NCBI GenBank assembly: GCA_900770405.1
Contig: CAAGKL010000364.1
Location: forward strand, 1 to 25,822
Source: Clostridia bacterium
GTDB taxonomy: Bacteria; Bacillota; Clostridia; UBA1381
DNA: 25,822 nucleotides
Direction of reading: 5' to 3'
Below are positions 1-7,955 of the stretch, piece after piece (within the stretch, counting starts at the first letter, position 1; the number at the start of each line of letters is the position of its first letter). The notes under the pieces were generated by a model that saw only the letters and a program-made list of their open reading frames with translations, had not been told where the DNA came from and ran no database searches. A program made the translations under genes and the position numbers.

Positions 1-21
1 AGCCCACAAAAACTAATTAGA

Positions 22-681
22 TTATATTATCATTTTGGAGCCAAATTTGAGGTTTACACAAAATGAGGGACTGTCCCTATCTGTCTCCTGATATGGTGGA
101 TGAAGTTGCGACATTAGGTATTCCGTTTGAGTTTTATTATGGTAGCTCAACACTTCTTCACTTATCCAATCATCCGAAAAATCCATATCTTTTGCATTTT
201 GCAGTGTTATATACGCTCGGCCATATGTCGGAATACCGTCTGTATACTTACACAGCAGACAATTCGCTTCCTCTGATTTTATAACCTCATATTCAGTGCC
301 TTCTCTTGACTTAACAGTATTTTTCTGTTTTTCTCTTTCTATCAAATCCTTTGCGACAGCCTCAATAGCAGCCTCTGATAAATGGTCGGGAATATAGTCC
401 GAAAGCACATTATCGGTTTCATATATAAACATTGCCACTATCGCATTGTCCGCCCATTTACGAACCTGTTCTCTGTAATTTTGTGAATCCGATCTTATTG
501 CATTTACTATAAGCCGTTTCACCATCTCCCGACCGTGTTCATCGTAAATCGGCAGCAGCGCGTCAAGCCGCCGTTCATCATCAAGCGAAAGATTTTCGGC
601 ATTTGCGTTCAGTACGGTTTTGCAGTTTACAGCCTCCTCATAATACTGTCTGAAAGCTTCTATGTTTATGATAGGCTTCAT
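22..681 (-). CDS. Hypothetical protein, mobile-element-like cargo
   Basis: A 219-residue soluble protein that I do not recognise. It is rich in Glu, Asp and Lys and has no signal peptide or membrane segment. A CxxC pair (sequence ANCLLCKY) sits past the middle and might bind a metal or be chance. I chose the ATG at 681 because GGAGG lies 7 bases upstream; a TTG two codons earlier overlaps the stop of the preceding ssb remnant. The gene lies directly downstream of that remnant on the same strand, an arrangement common in accessory modules of clostridial conjugative elements, which is the only hint to its role. Its base composition is clearly more AT-rich than the operon to the right. With the ssb promoter and start lost, its expression is doubtful. 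Confidence 0.55.
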   Translation of the reverse strand: MKPIINIEAFRQYYEEAVNCKTVLNANAENLSLDDERRLDALLPIYDEHGREMVKRLIVNAIRSDSQNYREQVRKWADNAIVAMFIYETDNVLSDYIPDHLSEAAIEAVAKDLIEREKQKNTVKSREGTEYEVIKSEEANCLLCKYTDGIPTYGRAYITLQNAKDMDFSDDWISEEVLSYHNKTQTEYLMSQLHPPYQETDRDSPSFCVNLKFGSKMII

Positions 682-683
682 AA

Positions 684-899
684 TCAATCCTCCGTTTCCG
701 TTCTCTGTTCGTTTTTTCCGAATATAAGCTTTGCATTGGTTACAAGCACAAAGTTTGTCTGCAAACTCTGTTCGCCCATTGTAATAGACTTATTTTTTAG
801 CTCACCCTCAATATAAATCTGATCGTCCTTTTTAAAATTTCTTTCGATAAATTCCGCCACACTGTTCCATGCGGTTATATCGACAAAAGTGCTTTTGTT
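684..899 (-). pseudogene. ssb: Single-stranded DNA-binding protein, 5'-truncated
   Basis: About 71 residues of an OB-fold SSB survive. They start near NKSTFVDITAW and run through AEFIERNFKKDDQIYIEGEL to a beta strand ending KLIFGK, followed by a short acidic tail. The F-[IV]-D-x-x-A-W and AEFI segments are the family core that normally lies around residues 45-60, so roughly the first 40 residues, including the first OB strands, are missing. An open frame continues to an ATG at 980, but those extra 27 residues are unlike any SSB and read antisense through the tail of a plus-strand gene. The stop TGA overlaps the region just before the next gene, which suggests an original ssb plus hypothetical operon. 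The product is unlikely to bind DNA. Confidence 0.7.
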
Positions 900-902
900 C
901 CT

Positions 903-1040
903 AACGTCGTAAAAATAGACAGCGACGAGGTTATGCACAAGGTCAGCAAAGCGATGGGCACCCGCACAACCTTTGCGCAAATGAACGAGGCGGTTTACGA
1001 CTCTATCTGCCGGGATATTTCAAATCACACAGCGGAGTAA
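903..1040 (+). pseudogene. 3' tail of an unidentified plus-strand gene
   Basis: On the plus strand an open frame ends at TAA 1038-1040 and reads VVKIDSDEVMHKVSKAMG and then TTFAQMNEAVYDSICRDI before a short polar end. It looks like real protein: mixed amphipathic helix with codon use and GC content like the operon to the right, not like the AT-rich block to the left. It runs into the truncated ssb at about 900-908 and no upstream coding part exists in the window. A bidirectional terminator begins 20 bases after the stop. I cannot assign a family. A 35-codon frame from the ATG at 933 is possible but no ribosome binding site supports it. Confidence 0.4.
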
Positions 1041-1060
1041 TCAAGCTGTTCATTTGCAAA

Positions 1061-1110
1061 AAAAACAATAAATCAAGCGCGGCTGCAGCTACGTCCGATT
1101 TATTGTTTTT
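1061..1110. terminator. Bidirectional intrinsic terminator
   Basis: A perfect 14-bp inverted repeat, AAAAACAATAAATC at 1061-1074 and GATTTATTGTTTTT at 1097-1110, encloses a 22-base loop. Read on the minus strand it is followed by a run of eight T, so it can end the 12-gene operon whose last stop is at 1132. Read on the plus strand it ends in TTTTTAT and can end the gene fragment that stops at 1040. The placement between convergent genes fits a shared terminator. Confidence 0.8.
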
Positions 1111-1131
1111 ATAAGTCCGATATTCTGATTG

Positions 1132-2019
1132 CTAAAATCTTACCGGCACGCCGGAATGCTTTTGTATATATTCCGCCATTTCGGCAAGCTTTTCCGTGCC
1201 CGGCTCGGCAAATTCCCGCTGCCGTCCGAGCCCCCAGAAATCCGATTTTGACAGACCGTATTTGTGGTATCCGAGAAGCTCCGCGCGGATAATGCGATAT
1301 TTTTCCGCGATGCTGCAAATCCAATTGGCGTGCGCCAAATTGTCATTCACCCCGCCTATAATCGGGCAGCGCAGCACCACCCTGCCACGACTTGCTGCAA
1401 TGCCCAGATTGCGCAGAATAAGCTCCGCGTCCACGCCCGTCAGCTCCTTGTGCAGCTGCGGCATAACCTTGCAGTCATACAAAAACGTATCGCAAAACGG
1501 CGCAATTCCTTCTATAATATTACTCCGGCAATATCCGCACGTTTCAATATCCACCGAAATCCCCCGCTCCGCCAGCGCCTGCGCAAGCTCCGCCGCAAAT
1601 TCGCCCTGCATAAGCGGCTCGCCGCCCGACAGGGTGACGCCGCCGTTATCCGCGTAAAATTCCCTGTCCCTCTCGGCAATCCTCACCAGCTCATCTGTGC
1701 CGTAAAGCTCCCCGGTAATTTCAAGCGCCGCCGTCGGGCACGCATCGGCGCAGGCGCGGCATAAGCCGCACTGCGTATGCCGCCGGACGGTGTGTGCGCC
1801 GTTTTCAAAGCTGTGGCAGCCGAGCGGGCAGCTTTTTGCGCACTGCATACAGCCAATGCACTTCGCGGCATTGTAGCTCAGCTGTGAGGCGGCGCTCTGC
1901 GACTCAGGATTATGACACCATTCGCACCTGAGCGGACACCCCTTAAAAAAGAACATCGTGCGTATTCCGTCGCCGTCATCGGTGCAAAACCGCTGAATAT
2001 TAAAAATCCTGCCTCGCAT
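1132..2019 (-). CDS. Glycyl-radical enzyme activating enzyme (radical SAM)
   Basis: A 295-residue cytoplasmic radical SAM enzyme that should abstract hydrogen from the glycyl radical site of the enzyme encoded immediately upstream. The SAM [4Fe-4S] motif CxxxCxxC is at C28, C32 and C35 (KGCPLRCEWCHNP). A ferredoxin-like insert follows with C54/C57/C60/C64 and C84/C87/C90/C94, enough for two more [4Fe-4S] clusters. This insert is typical of activases for the dehydratase, decarboxylase and lyase type glycyl radical enzymes and is absent from classical PflA. The SAM-binding SGGEP motif is at 131-135. Length is normal for this type. The start ATG lies one base after the stop of the radical enzyme gene, with a weak AGGACGG upstream, so translation is probably coupled. 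It is the last gene before the terminator. Confidence 0.93.
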   Translation of the reverse strand: MRGRIFNIQRFCTDDGDGIRTMFFFKGCPLRCEWCHNPESQSAASQLSYNAAKCIGCMQCAKSCPLGCHSFENGAHTVRRHTQCGLCRACADACPTAALEITGELYGTDELVRIAERDREFYADNGGVTLSGGEPLMQGEFAAELAQALAERGISVDIETCGYCRSNIIEGIAPFCDTFLYDCKVMPQLHKELTGVDAELILRNLGIAASRGRVVLRCPIIGGVNDNLAHANWICSIAEKYRIIRAELLGYHKYGLSKSDFWGLGRQREFAEPGTEKLAEMAEYIQKHSGVPVRF

Positions 2020-2020
2020 T

Positions 2021-4177
2021 TTAATTTTCCGTCCTGTCGATAATTTCCTGCTGCATCACGGGATTCTGCTTAACAAAATAGTCGCTGTAGCCGCCGATGC
2101 GCACAATCAGATCCGCGTGCTTTTCCGGATTTATCCGCGCGTCCTCAAGCGTTTTTCTGTCGACCACATTGATTTGCGTCTCAATCCCGCCGCGCGCCAC
2201 AAAGGTTTTAATCAGTCTCGCCAGATTCTTCGCCTTATTCTTATCAAACGCCGAGCTTGCAAACTTCATATTCACAACCATTCCCGAGAGAAATTCCGAC
2301 TGATCCCAGCTCGTCATAGATTTGATGAGCGCGGTCGGGCCGTGCGTATCGCGTCCCTGACCGGGGCAGCAGCCGTCGGAAAAGGATTCGCCCGCAGGCC
2401 GCCCGTCAAAGCCCGCGCCGAACCGCTCGCCGCACGAATGCATATCATAGGAAAATGTGCCGGGCATAGTGTACTTTGACATATACACATCATCGCTGCG
2501 GTATATCTCCGCAATCAAGCCCGCAAGCCGTCCCGCAAGAGCGTCCGTGTCCGGGTCGTCATTTCCGTAGTGCGGAAGCTTGTTTATGATATACGATCGC
2601 AGCGCTTCATTGCCCTCAAAGTTGTGCTCGCAAATATCGTAAAATTCTTTAAGCGTCAGCCTTTTCTGCTCAAACACCAGCTCCCTTATCGCGACAAAGG
2701 AGTCGACCGCATTGGCAAAGCCGACAAAAATCGGCTGGAGGAAATTATATTTCGCTCCGCCCTGATATACGCTTTTTCCGCGCTCTATGCAGTCCGCGAC
2801 AAGGCAGGAGACGCGCTGCGGCTGCAAGCCGTTGCGCGACGCCTCGAGAATTTTCATCATATACATACGGCTCTGGGTATTTGCAAAGCTTTTAAGCCGC
2901 GCCTTAAAGTCCGCAAGCAGTCCCTCAAAATCCGCCTCCGGATTATCCCGCACCGTCTCCTTCACCGTCTCCGAGAGAAAGTTCACATAGCAGGTCGTGT
3001 ACGTCCGCGACTTGCCCATAACCGATATTTCCGCACAGGTCGTATGAATATATTCGTACGATTCTTCCCTGTCAACGCCGTAATTTTCGCGCAGGGATGC
3101 GCTGATTGCGTCATCGTTGTAAAATGCCGGGTGCGTCACCCTTTTCGACACAATATCCACCGCAAAATTCAGAATTTCGTCGCTCGTATCGCTGCACACA
3201 GCGAGCGCCCCATTCGGGTCGGGCATTCGGATATGCTCGAGCGCATTTAAGAATATATAGCTGAGCTCATTTTCCACAACCGACCCGTCCGCCCGCCTGC
3301 CGCCGACGATAAAGCCGCTTGCCGCGCGGTGGAAAACGTAATCGCTTATGAGCAGGCAGTAATTGTCCACCAGCTCCTGCGCAAGCTCCGGCGTCAGAAC
3401 GCCGTTTTTTATGTCGTTCGCGTAATAATCGTACAGCAGTCGGTCGGGTCTGCCGATCGGGTAGAGCCCGAACATATTGTAGGTGTAAAAATGCATACTC
3501 TGCAGCGCCTCGCGGAATGTCCGCGCGCCGTATTTCGGCACGCGGGCGATAATATCCGCCATTTCCAAAAGCTCCGCGCGCCGTGCGTCCTCCGCCTTTT
3601 CCGCCGCCTCGCGCGCGGATTTCTCATAACGCTCCGCCAGGCGAAGCACAGCCTCAAGCTCGATTATGCAGCAGTCATAAAACTCCTCCTTTTCAAGGGT
3701 ACTGTCGGCGGAAAAATCGTCATCTTCATAGCAAAGCCCCGCCTTTTTCGCCCTTATTCTGTCGAGCAGACCGCTTATCCCGTCTCTGAGCAGCGTGCCG
3801 TAATCCAGCCCGATATGATCCGGCCGCGCGCGGTAGAGCTCGCTCTCCAGCGGTGACGGCGACATTATGAACATTTTGCTCAGCTCGTCATATCTTTCGC
3901 GCTGCTCCTTCGTGTATTCGGGGAAATAAATATGCCCCAGGATAAGCTCGCCGTCATATATGACCGGCTCTGCCGCGTCGAGCTCGCTCGCCTCCGCAAG
4001 CGAGCGGCGCAGCGTTGTCGTCACGGCGTCGGTATGCTTAAGCCAGCCCTCCAAAAAGCCCGGGGATATCCATCTGTCGTGTGTGTAATAAAAATTATTG
4101 CTCCGCGTCATTATTGGCAGCCCGAGATAGAGCTCGCGCAGTTTTTTGATTCTGTCCGTTACCGGATAAATTTTCAT
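2021..4177 (-). CDS. Glycyl radical enzyme of unknown substrate (pyruvate formate-lyase superfamily)
   Basis: A 718-residue cytoplasmic enzyme. The C-terminal glycyl radical loop is RIGGYSDYF at 693-701, with G696 as the expected radical site, followed by the family tail ending QQEIIDRTEN. The conserved DGRPAGESFSDGCCP segment (591-605) and GPTA (613-616) are also present. The thiyl cysteine is best placed at C381 in IHTTCAEIS, with E383 two residues on as in the C-x-E arrangement of dehydratase-type members; the residue before Cys is Thr rather than the usual Gly. At 718 residues it is shorter than most characterised dehydratases and decarboxylases (about 780-900), mainly in the N-terminal part. 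It pairs with the activase one base downstream and follows the secreted lyase after 28 bases. Substrate is unknown; a uronate- or amino sugar-derived metabolite is inferred from context only. It does not look like true PFL, which has a CysCys pair. Confidence 0.88.
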   Translation of the reverse strand: MKIYPVTDRIKKLRELYLGLPIMTRSNNFYYTHDRWISPGFLEGWLKHTDAVTTTLRRSLAEASELDAAEPVIYDGELILGHIYFPEYTKEQRERYDELSKMFIMSPSPLESELYRARPDHIGLDYGTLLRDGISGLLDRIRAKKAGLCYEDDDFSADSTLEKEEFYDCCIIELEAVLRLAERYEKSAREAAEKAEDARRAELLEMADIIARVPKYGARTFREALQSMHFYTYNMFGLYPIGRPDRLLYDYYANDIKNGVLTPELAQELVDNYCLLISDYVFHRAASGFIVGGRRADGSVVENELSYIFLNALEHIRMPDPNGALAVCSDTSDEILNFAVDIVSKRVTHPAFYNDDAISASLRENYGVDREESYEYIHTTCAEISVMGKSRTYTTCYVNFLSETVKETVRDNPEADFEGLLADFKARLKSFANTQSRMYMMKILEASRNGLQPQRVSCLVADCIERGKSVYQGGAKYNFLQPIFVGFANAVDSFVAIRELVFEQKRLTLKEFYDICEHNFEGNEALRSYIINKLPHYGNDDPDTDALAGRLAGLIAEIYRSDDVYMSKYTMPGTFSYDMHSCGERFGAGFDGRPAGESFSDGCCPGQGRDTHGPTALIKSMTSWDQSEFLSGMVVNMKFASSAFDKNKAKNLARLIKTFVARGGIETQINVVDRKTLEDARINPEKHADLIVRIGGYSDYFVKQNPVMQQEIIDRTEN

Positions 4178-4205
4178 TGCCCTTTATTCCTTTCCTCTGC
4201 TGCGG

Positions 4206-7200
4206 CTAATCCACGCTTATGTCGATTTTATCCTCAGCCGCCGTATATTTTTCGTCGCGTTCAAAGAGCTTTACCTCCTTAACGCTGTTCCAGCGGCTTA
4301 TATCCGCACCGTGGAACATAATTTTCACATATCTCGCACGCGTCGGCTTCATACGGAAAAGCTCAAGTCCGTCGGTCGTCCGGCTGTTCATTGAGGAGAG
4401 CGTCTGCGTGTAATCCCGGTTATCCGCTGACGTATACACCTCAAATGTGCTCTGCCTTTCCGTGCCTTTCATAAGCGCCAGCGCAATACGGTCAACCTCG
4501 TACTCCCTGCCCATATCCAAAACAAGCCACTGGTCATCGAGCGCGGACCATCTTGACTCGGCGGACAAATCCCCGTCAATCACGTTCGTCGCCGGGTACT
4601 GCGGCTGCGGCTCATCGCTCGCGTAGGCGTTCTCCACGCGGATTTCGCGGATGTTCCCGGGAATATCCGTCGTCGGCAGGTTCATAAACGTAAAATAATA
4701 ATTTTTGCGCTTGCCGGTTTTTTCATTTATGACGCTGACTTTGCGGACCTCGTGCAGATTGCTCTCATAGCCGTCCTGCAAAATTTTGCAGTCCTCCTCT
4801 GCCTCCGCGTCGACTTGCGGAATTTCCGTCTTGCTGTAGGGCAGCTTTATCATATACTCGAAAATTTTGCTGTTGAACTCCGCAAAGTCTTCTCCGTCAA
4901 GCTTAACGCCGCCGATAACCGGATATTTGCTCTCCTTTTCCTTAATCGACCATTTTGAAAGCTCGACCATTGACGGCGCATCGCGCGGTATGCTCTCCCC
5001 GCTCACGATCGGTATGCAGGATACCGCAAGCTCGAGCTCGGTTATGTTTTCGCCGTGTATACAAAGCTTTTTAAAGATGCTGTTGTCCGCGCTTCCGATA
5101 ATCTTCGGTGAGGTCGCAAGCGGCTCTGCCGCCATCTGCGAGAATTTAAGCGAATCGTCGGTGCTGCGCAGATATACCGCCAGCCTGCGTCCGTCCTGCG
5201 ACAGCACGGCGCATTTTCCGTCGCCCGAAATTTCAATATCCGCCTGCGTATGCGCAAACCACCAGAATTCCGACGGCTTTTTCGCGGTAAATTTATCCTG
5301 GATTACCGCACGGCTGCGATTATCCGTCAGCATAAAGCCGCGCTTATACTCGGTGACATAAGCATTGTAGATGTTGGATAAATCCACAATCGCATAGCCG
5401 CCGCTCTCCGCGCTCCGAAAACTTTCGACCGGCGCAAAGGTGCCCGTCTGACCGCCGCTCTCGTCTGGGTTAAAGACCGTCACATTATGCCCCTCGGCTC
5501 TTATGCGGTAGAGCTGGTCGGAGGTAAAGCTTATCCCCGTCGGGTTGTTATACACCAGCGGCTCTTTGCCCAAATCCAGAAACCATTTCACACCGTGGGC
5601 GTGCAAATTCCACGTACCGCTGTCGATGTGGGCGTGGTTGGCGGTGTTCGACCCGCCGTGAAATGCGAGGAAGGTCGAAAAATCGTTGTTGAAGGTATCG
5701 CGGAACGACCCCGACTCCACATTTCTGAAATAGCCGTCAAGCGGCATATCCTCCGCCGCATCGGCATAGGAGCTGTCATACCACAGAATATCGTAGACCG
5801 TAGGCGTGGACAGATTGTTCACGAGCTCCTTTCTGCGGTAATATCCCAGACCCTTGTCACTATTGCGCATCGCAAAGTACATATAAAGGTAGTTATGCAC
5901 CGTGTAATTGTCCGAGTCGGAAAAGGTGAATGCGCCCGCCTCGTTCTGCATATAAATCGGAAAATACCCCGATTTGTCAAAGCCGCCGGCGGTATACCTG
6001 CCGTAATCCGTTCCGAGCCCCGACATCAGCGCGGCGACAAGATTGACATAGTGTATCCGCGAATAGAGCCAGTATCCCACACCCTCCGTGCAGCCGCCGT
6101 CCGGCTCGGTTGTCGAATAGAAATTTTCTATGCTTTTAAACGCATTTACAATCGCCTCGTTGCACTCCGCCGGGTATTCGTCGTACAGCGCAACCGCGCC
6201 CATAACCGCGCCGCCGTTGCCGACCGCGGTCCAGTTGCTCTGGTCATTGAGCCATTGCAGCCGCGATCTCGTCTCAAGTGCGGTCGCCCCCGGCTCAACC
6301 TCGCGCCGATAGCCGTCGAGGGCGTATTTGAGCCCGAGCCGATACATTCCCTCGGATATTTTGCCGCGCATTTCGGGGGTCATCGAATTGTAAAACCAGT
6401 CGTAGCCGATTGCCATTGCCGTCAGCATATTCGCAAGCAGAATAAACGCGTTCGGCTGCCAGGTCTCATACTCCGCAATCGTCGCCATATCCTCATACGC
6501 CTTTTTCGCGTACTGCTCGCCGCCCTCGACATTATACACCATTCCCATCGTCTCGAAACGGCTTATGACCGAGGTGTCCATTCTCAATCCGTCGGTCGTC
6601 CTGAAGGTGAACGGCGGCTGCGTCACGTAATAGTCCGCCTGCGCCTTTATGTCCGCATACCATTTCGCCACGTCGGCATCGTTTTTTATCAGCTCGCGTA
6701 TTCTGTCAAAATCGTCCTTTGTCGCCAGCACGCGCGGGTGGGTGTTTTTCGACGTTTTCTCAAAATCCGCCTGCACCTGCTCCGCTGTCGGATACCAGCC
6801 ACCGTCATCGTCAATCGCCGTCGGCTCACCCTTGACATAACGCTCTATCTGCGATGCCTGCTCGGCATTGTTAAAGTACACAAGATGCGGCCCGAAGATT
6901 GCGACATTGTCCTTTTTTGAAAGGTACATTCCCGCAAAGCCGGACAAATACTCGAGCGACACGTACAAATACGTGTTGATGAGCCTGAGTCCACGCCCCG
7001 GCTGCAGCAATGCCTTTTTTCCGTCTATCTCTATCTCCGCGCCCGATGCCGTGAATTTATACGGGATATTCAGGCTTTCAAACACAAATTCCGCCGGCGC
7101 GTACACATCGTTATACTCAAAGTACACCCGCCGCGAAAGCTTTTCCCGCTTTGTTCCGACCGCCGCATCGGCGCTGCTCTTTACCAGCGTTATATTGCTG

Positions 7201-7952
7201 TTCATAAACTTCGTAAGGTCAGACCAGTCATACAGTCCCAGCTGCGCCGCCGTCCCGGAAAACACGCTGTCCGCCTTGACCTCGTCCGCCTCGTAAACCC
7301 TTACGTTATCCAGCAGAAATCCGCTTTCCGCGCCCTTGTCCATGTTGCCGGTCAGAATAAACCTGAGTGCCTGCAGCGATGAAATCAGCGGCACATTCAT
7401 TCTCACACCCTTGACTCCTACTCCGTCTACCGTGGCATCAATGGTCTGCTCCTTCGCGTGCAGAACGGCGGTAAGATGATATTTCCGGTTTATTTCATAG
7501 TCGCAGATTTTTCTGTTTTCGCAAGTTACCGCCCCGCCCTCAAAATTAAATACACGGATAATATGCGACGCCGTCGCCCCCCGCAGCCATATATTAACCT
7601 GAGAATCCGGGGTTTCAATTGTGACGTCCGCCTCAAGCACGACACTGTCGGTAATATCGTTTAAGTATGCGTATATAAACGGACCGGTGCTGCCTATTGC
7701 CGTGCCTGCGCCCTTCGAGTGTATGCGCAGTTGCCGCCCGCTGTCCGTTTTCACTACGTCAAGATAACCGCAGTAATTCGTAATCAGGCTGTCGCCTGAC
7801 CAGTAGCCATCCTTGTAGAGCGGGTGTCGCCCCTCGACGATGCCCTCAAAATCATCATAGAGAAATATCCTCGGCATCTCCTCAGCGCCGACAGGCAAAA
7901 TCATAAGCTGTACAAGGATGGAAAGTATCAGTACAATGCAAATTTTTTTCAT
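4206..7952 (-). CDS. Secreted heparinase II/III-family polysaccharide lyase with CBM32
   Basis: A 1248-residue exported protein with signal peptide MKKICIVLILSILVQLMILP cleaved near VGAEE. In order I see: a concanavalin/LamG-like module at about 28-222, ending LLDNVRVYE; a copper-amine-oxidase N-domain-like segment (non-enzymatic) at about 275-355; an alpha/alpha toroid starting near HPRVLATKDDFDRI (405-418); and the heparinase II/III beta-sandwich with NHAHIDSG (772-779, H773 and H775), DLGKE and RAEGHN (818-823). Candidate catalytic residues are N573 in QSNWTAVGNG, Y627 in EGVGYW, and H773/H775. A C-terminal F5/8 type C (CBM32) domain runs about 1100-1235, with the YPATNVIDGD and ARYVKI signatures. 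It should cut uronic-acid polysaccharide outside the cell by beta-elimination. The start is supported by AAGGAG inside the end of the preceding gene. The exact polymer cannot be read from sequence. Confidence 0.85.
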   Translation of the reverse strand: MKKICIVLILSILVQLMILPVGAEEMPRIFLYDDFEGIVEGRHPLYKDGYWSGDSLITNYCGYLDVVKTDSGRQLRIHSKGAGTAIGSTGPFIYAYLNDITDSVVLEADVTIETPDSQVNIWLRGATASHIIRVFNFEGGAVTCENRKICDYEINRKYHLTAVLHAKEQTIDATVDGVGVKGVRMNVPLISSLQALRFILTGNMDKGAESGFLLDNVRVYEADEVKADSVFSGTAAQLGLYDWSDLTKFMNSNITLVKSSADAAVGTKREKLSRRVYFEYNDVYAPAEFVFESLNIPYKFTASGAEIEIDGKKALLQPGRGLRLINTYLYVSLEYLSGFAGMYLSKKDNVAIFGPHLVYFNNAEQASQIERYVKGEPTAIDDDGGWYPTAEQVQADFEKTSKNTHPRVLATKDDFDRIRELIKNDADVAKWYADIKAQADYYVTQPPFTFRTTDGLRMDTSVISRFETMGMVYNVEGGEQYAKKAYEDMATIAEYETWQPNAFILLANMLTAMAIGYDWFYNSMTPEMRGKISEGMYRLGLKYALDGYRREVEPGATALETRSRLQWLNDQSNWTAVGNGGAVMGAVALYDEYPAECNEAIVNAFKSIENFYSTTEPDGGCTEGVGYWLYSRIHYVNLVAALMSGLGTDYGRYTAGGFDKSGYFPIYMQNEAGAFTFSDSDNYTVHNYLYMYFAMRNSDKGLGYYRRKELVNNLSTPTVYDILWYDSSYADAAEDMPLDGYFRNVESGSFRDTFNNDFSTFLAFHGGSNTANHAHIDSGTWNLHAHGVKWFLDLGKEPLVYNNPTGISFTSDQLYRIRAEGHNVTVFNPDESGGQTGTFAPVESFRSAESGGYAIVDLSNIYNAYVTEYKRGFMLTDNRSRAVIQDKFTAKKPSEFWWFAHTQADIEISGDGKCAVLSQDGRRLAVYLRSTDDSLKFSQMAAEPLATSPKIIGSADNSIFKKLCIHGENITELELAVSCIPIVSGESIPRDAPSMVELSKWSIKEKESKYPVIGGVKLDGEDFAEFNSKIFEYMIKLPYSKTEIPQVDAEAEEDCKILQDGYESNLHEVRKVSVINEKTGKRKNYYFTFMNLPTTDIPGNIREIRVENAYASDEPQPQYPATNVIDGDLSAESRWSALDDQWLVLDMGREYEVDRIALALMKGTERQSTFEVYTSADNRDYTQTLSSMNSRTTDGLELFRMKPTRARYVKIMFHGADISRWNSVKEVKLFERDEKYTAAEDKIDISVD

Positions 7953-7955
7953 ATT

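Noticed and set aside
900..980. Extension of the ssb frame to an ATG at 980 as a complete 98-residue SSB
   Set aside because: The first 27 residues do not resemble an SSB, and they are antisense to a plausible plus-strand gene tail with a different base composition.
2021..4177. Assignment of the radical enzyme as pyruvate formate-lyase (pflB)
   Set aside because: The Cys-Cys pair of PFL is absent, Cys381-x-Glu fits the dehydratase/decarboxylase branch, and the activase has the ferredoxin insert absent from PflA.
5487..6920. A 477-codon plus-strand open frame opposite the secreted lyase
   Set aside because: It mirrors the codons of a well-supported lyase and has no recognisable domain or ribosome site.
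7020..7130. A copper amine oxidase enzyme within the large lyase
   Set aside because: Only the small non-catalytic N-domain resemblance is present; there is no quinone cofactor tyrosine motif or copper-site domain.
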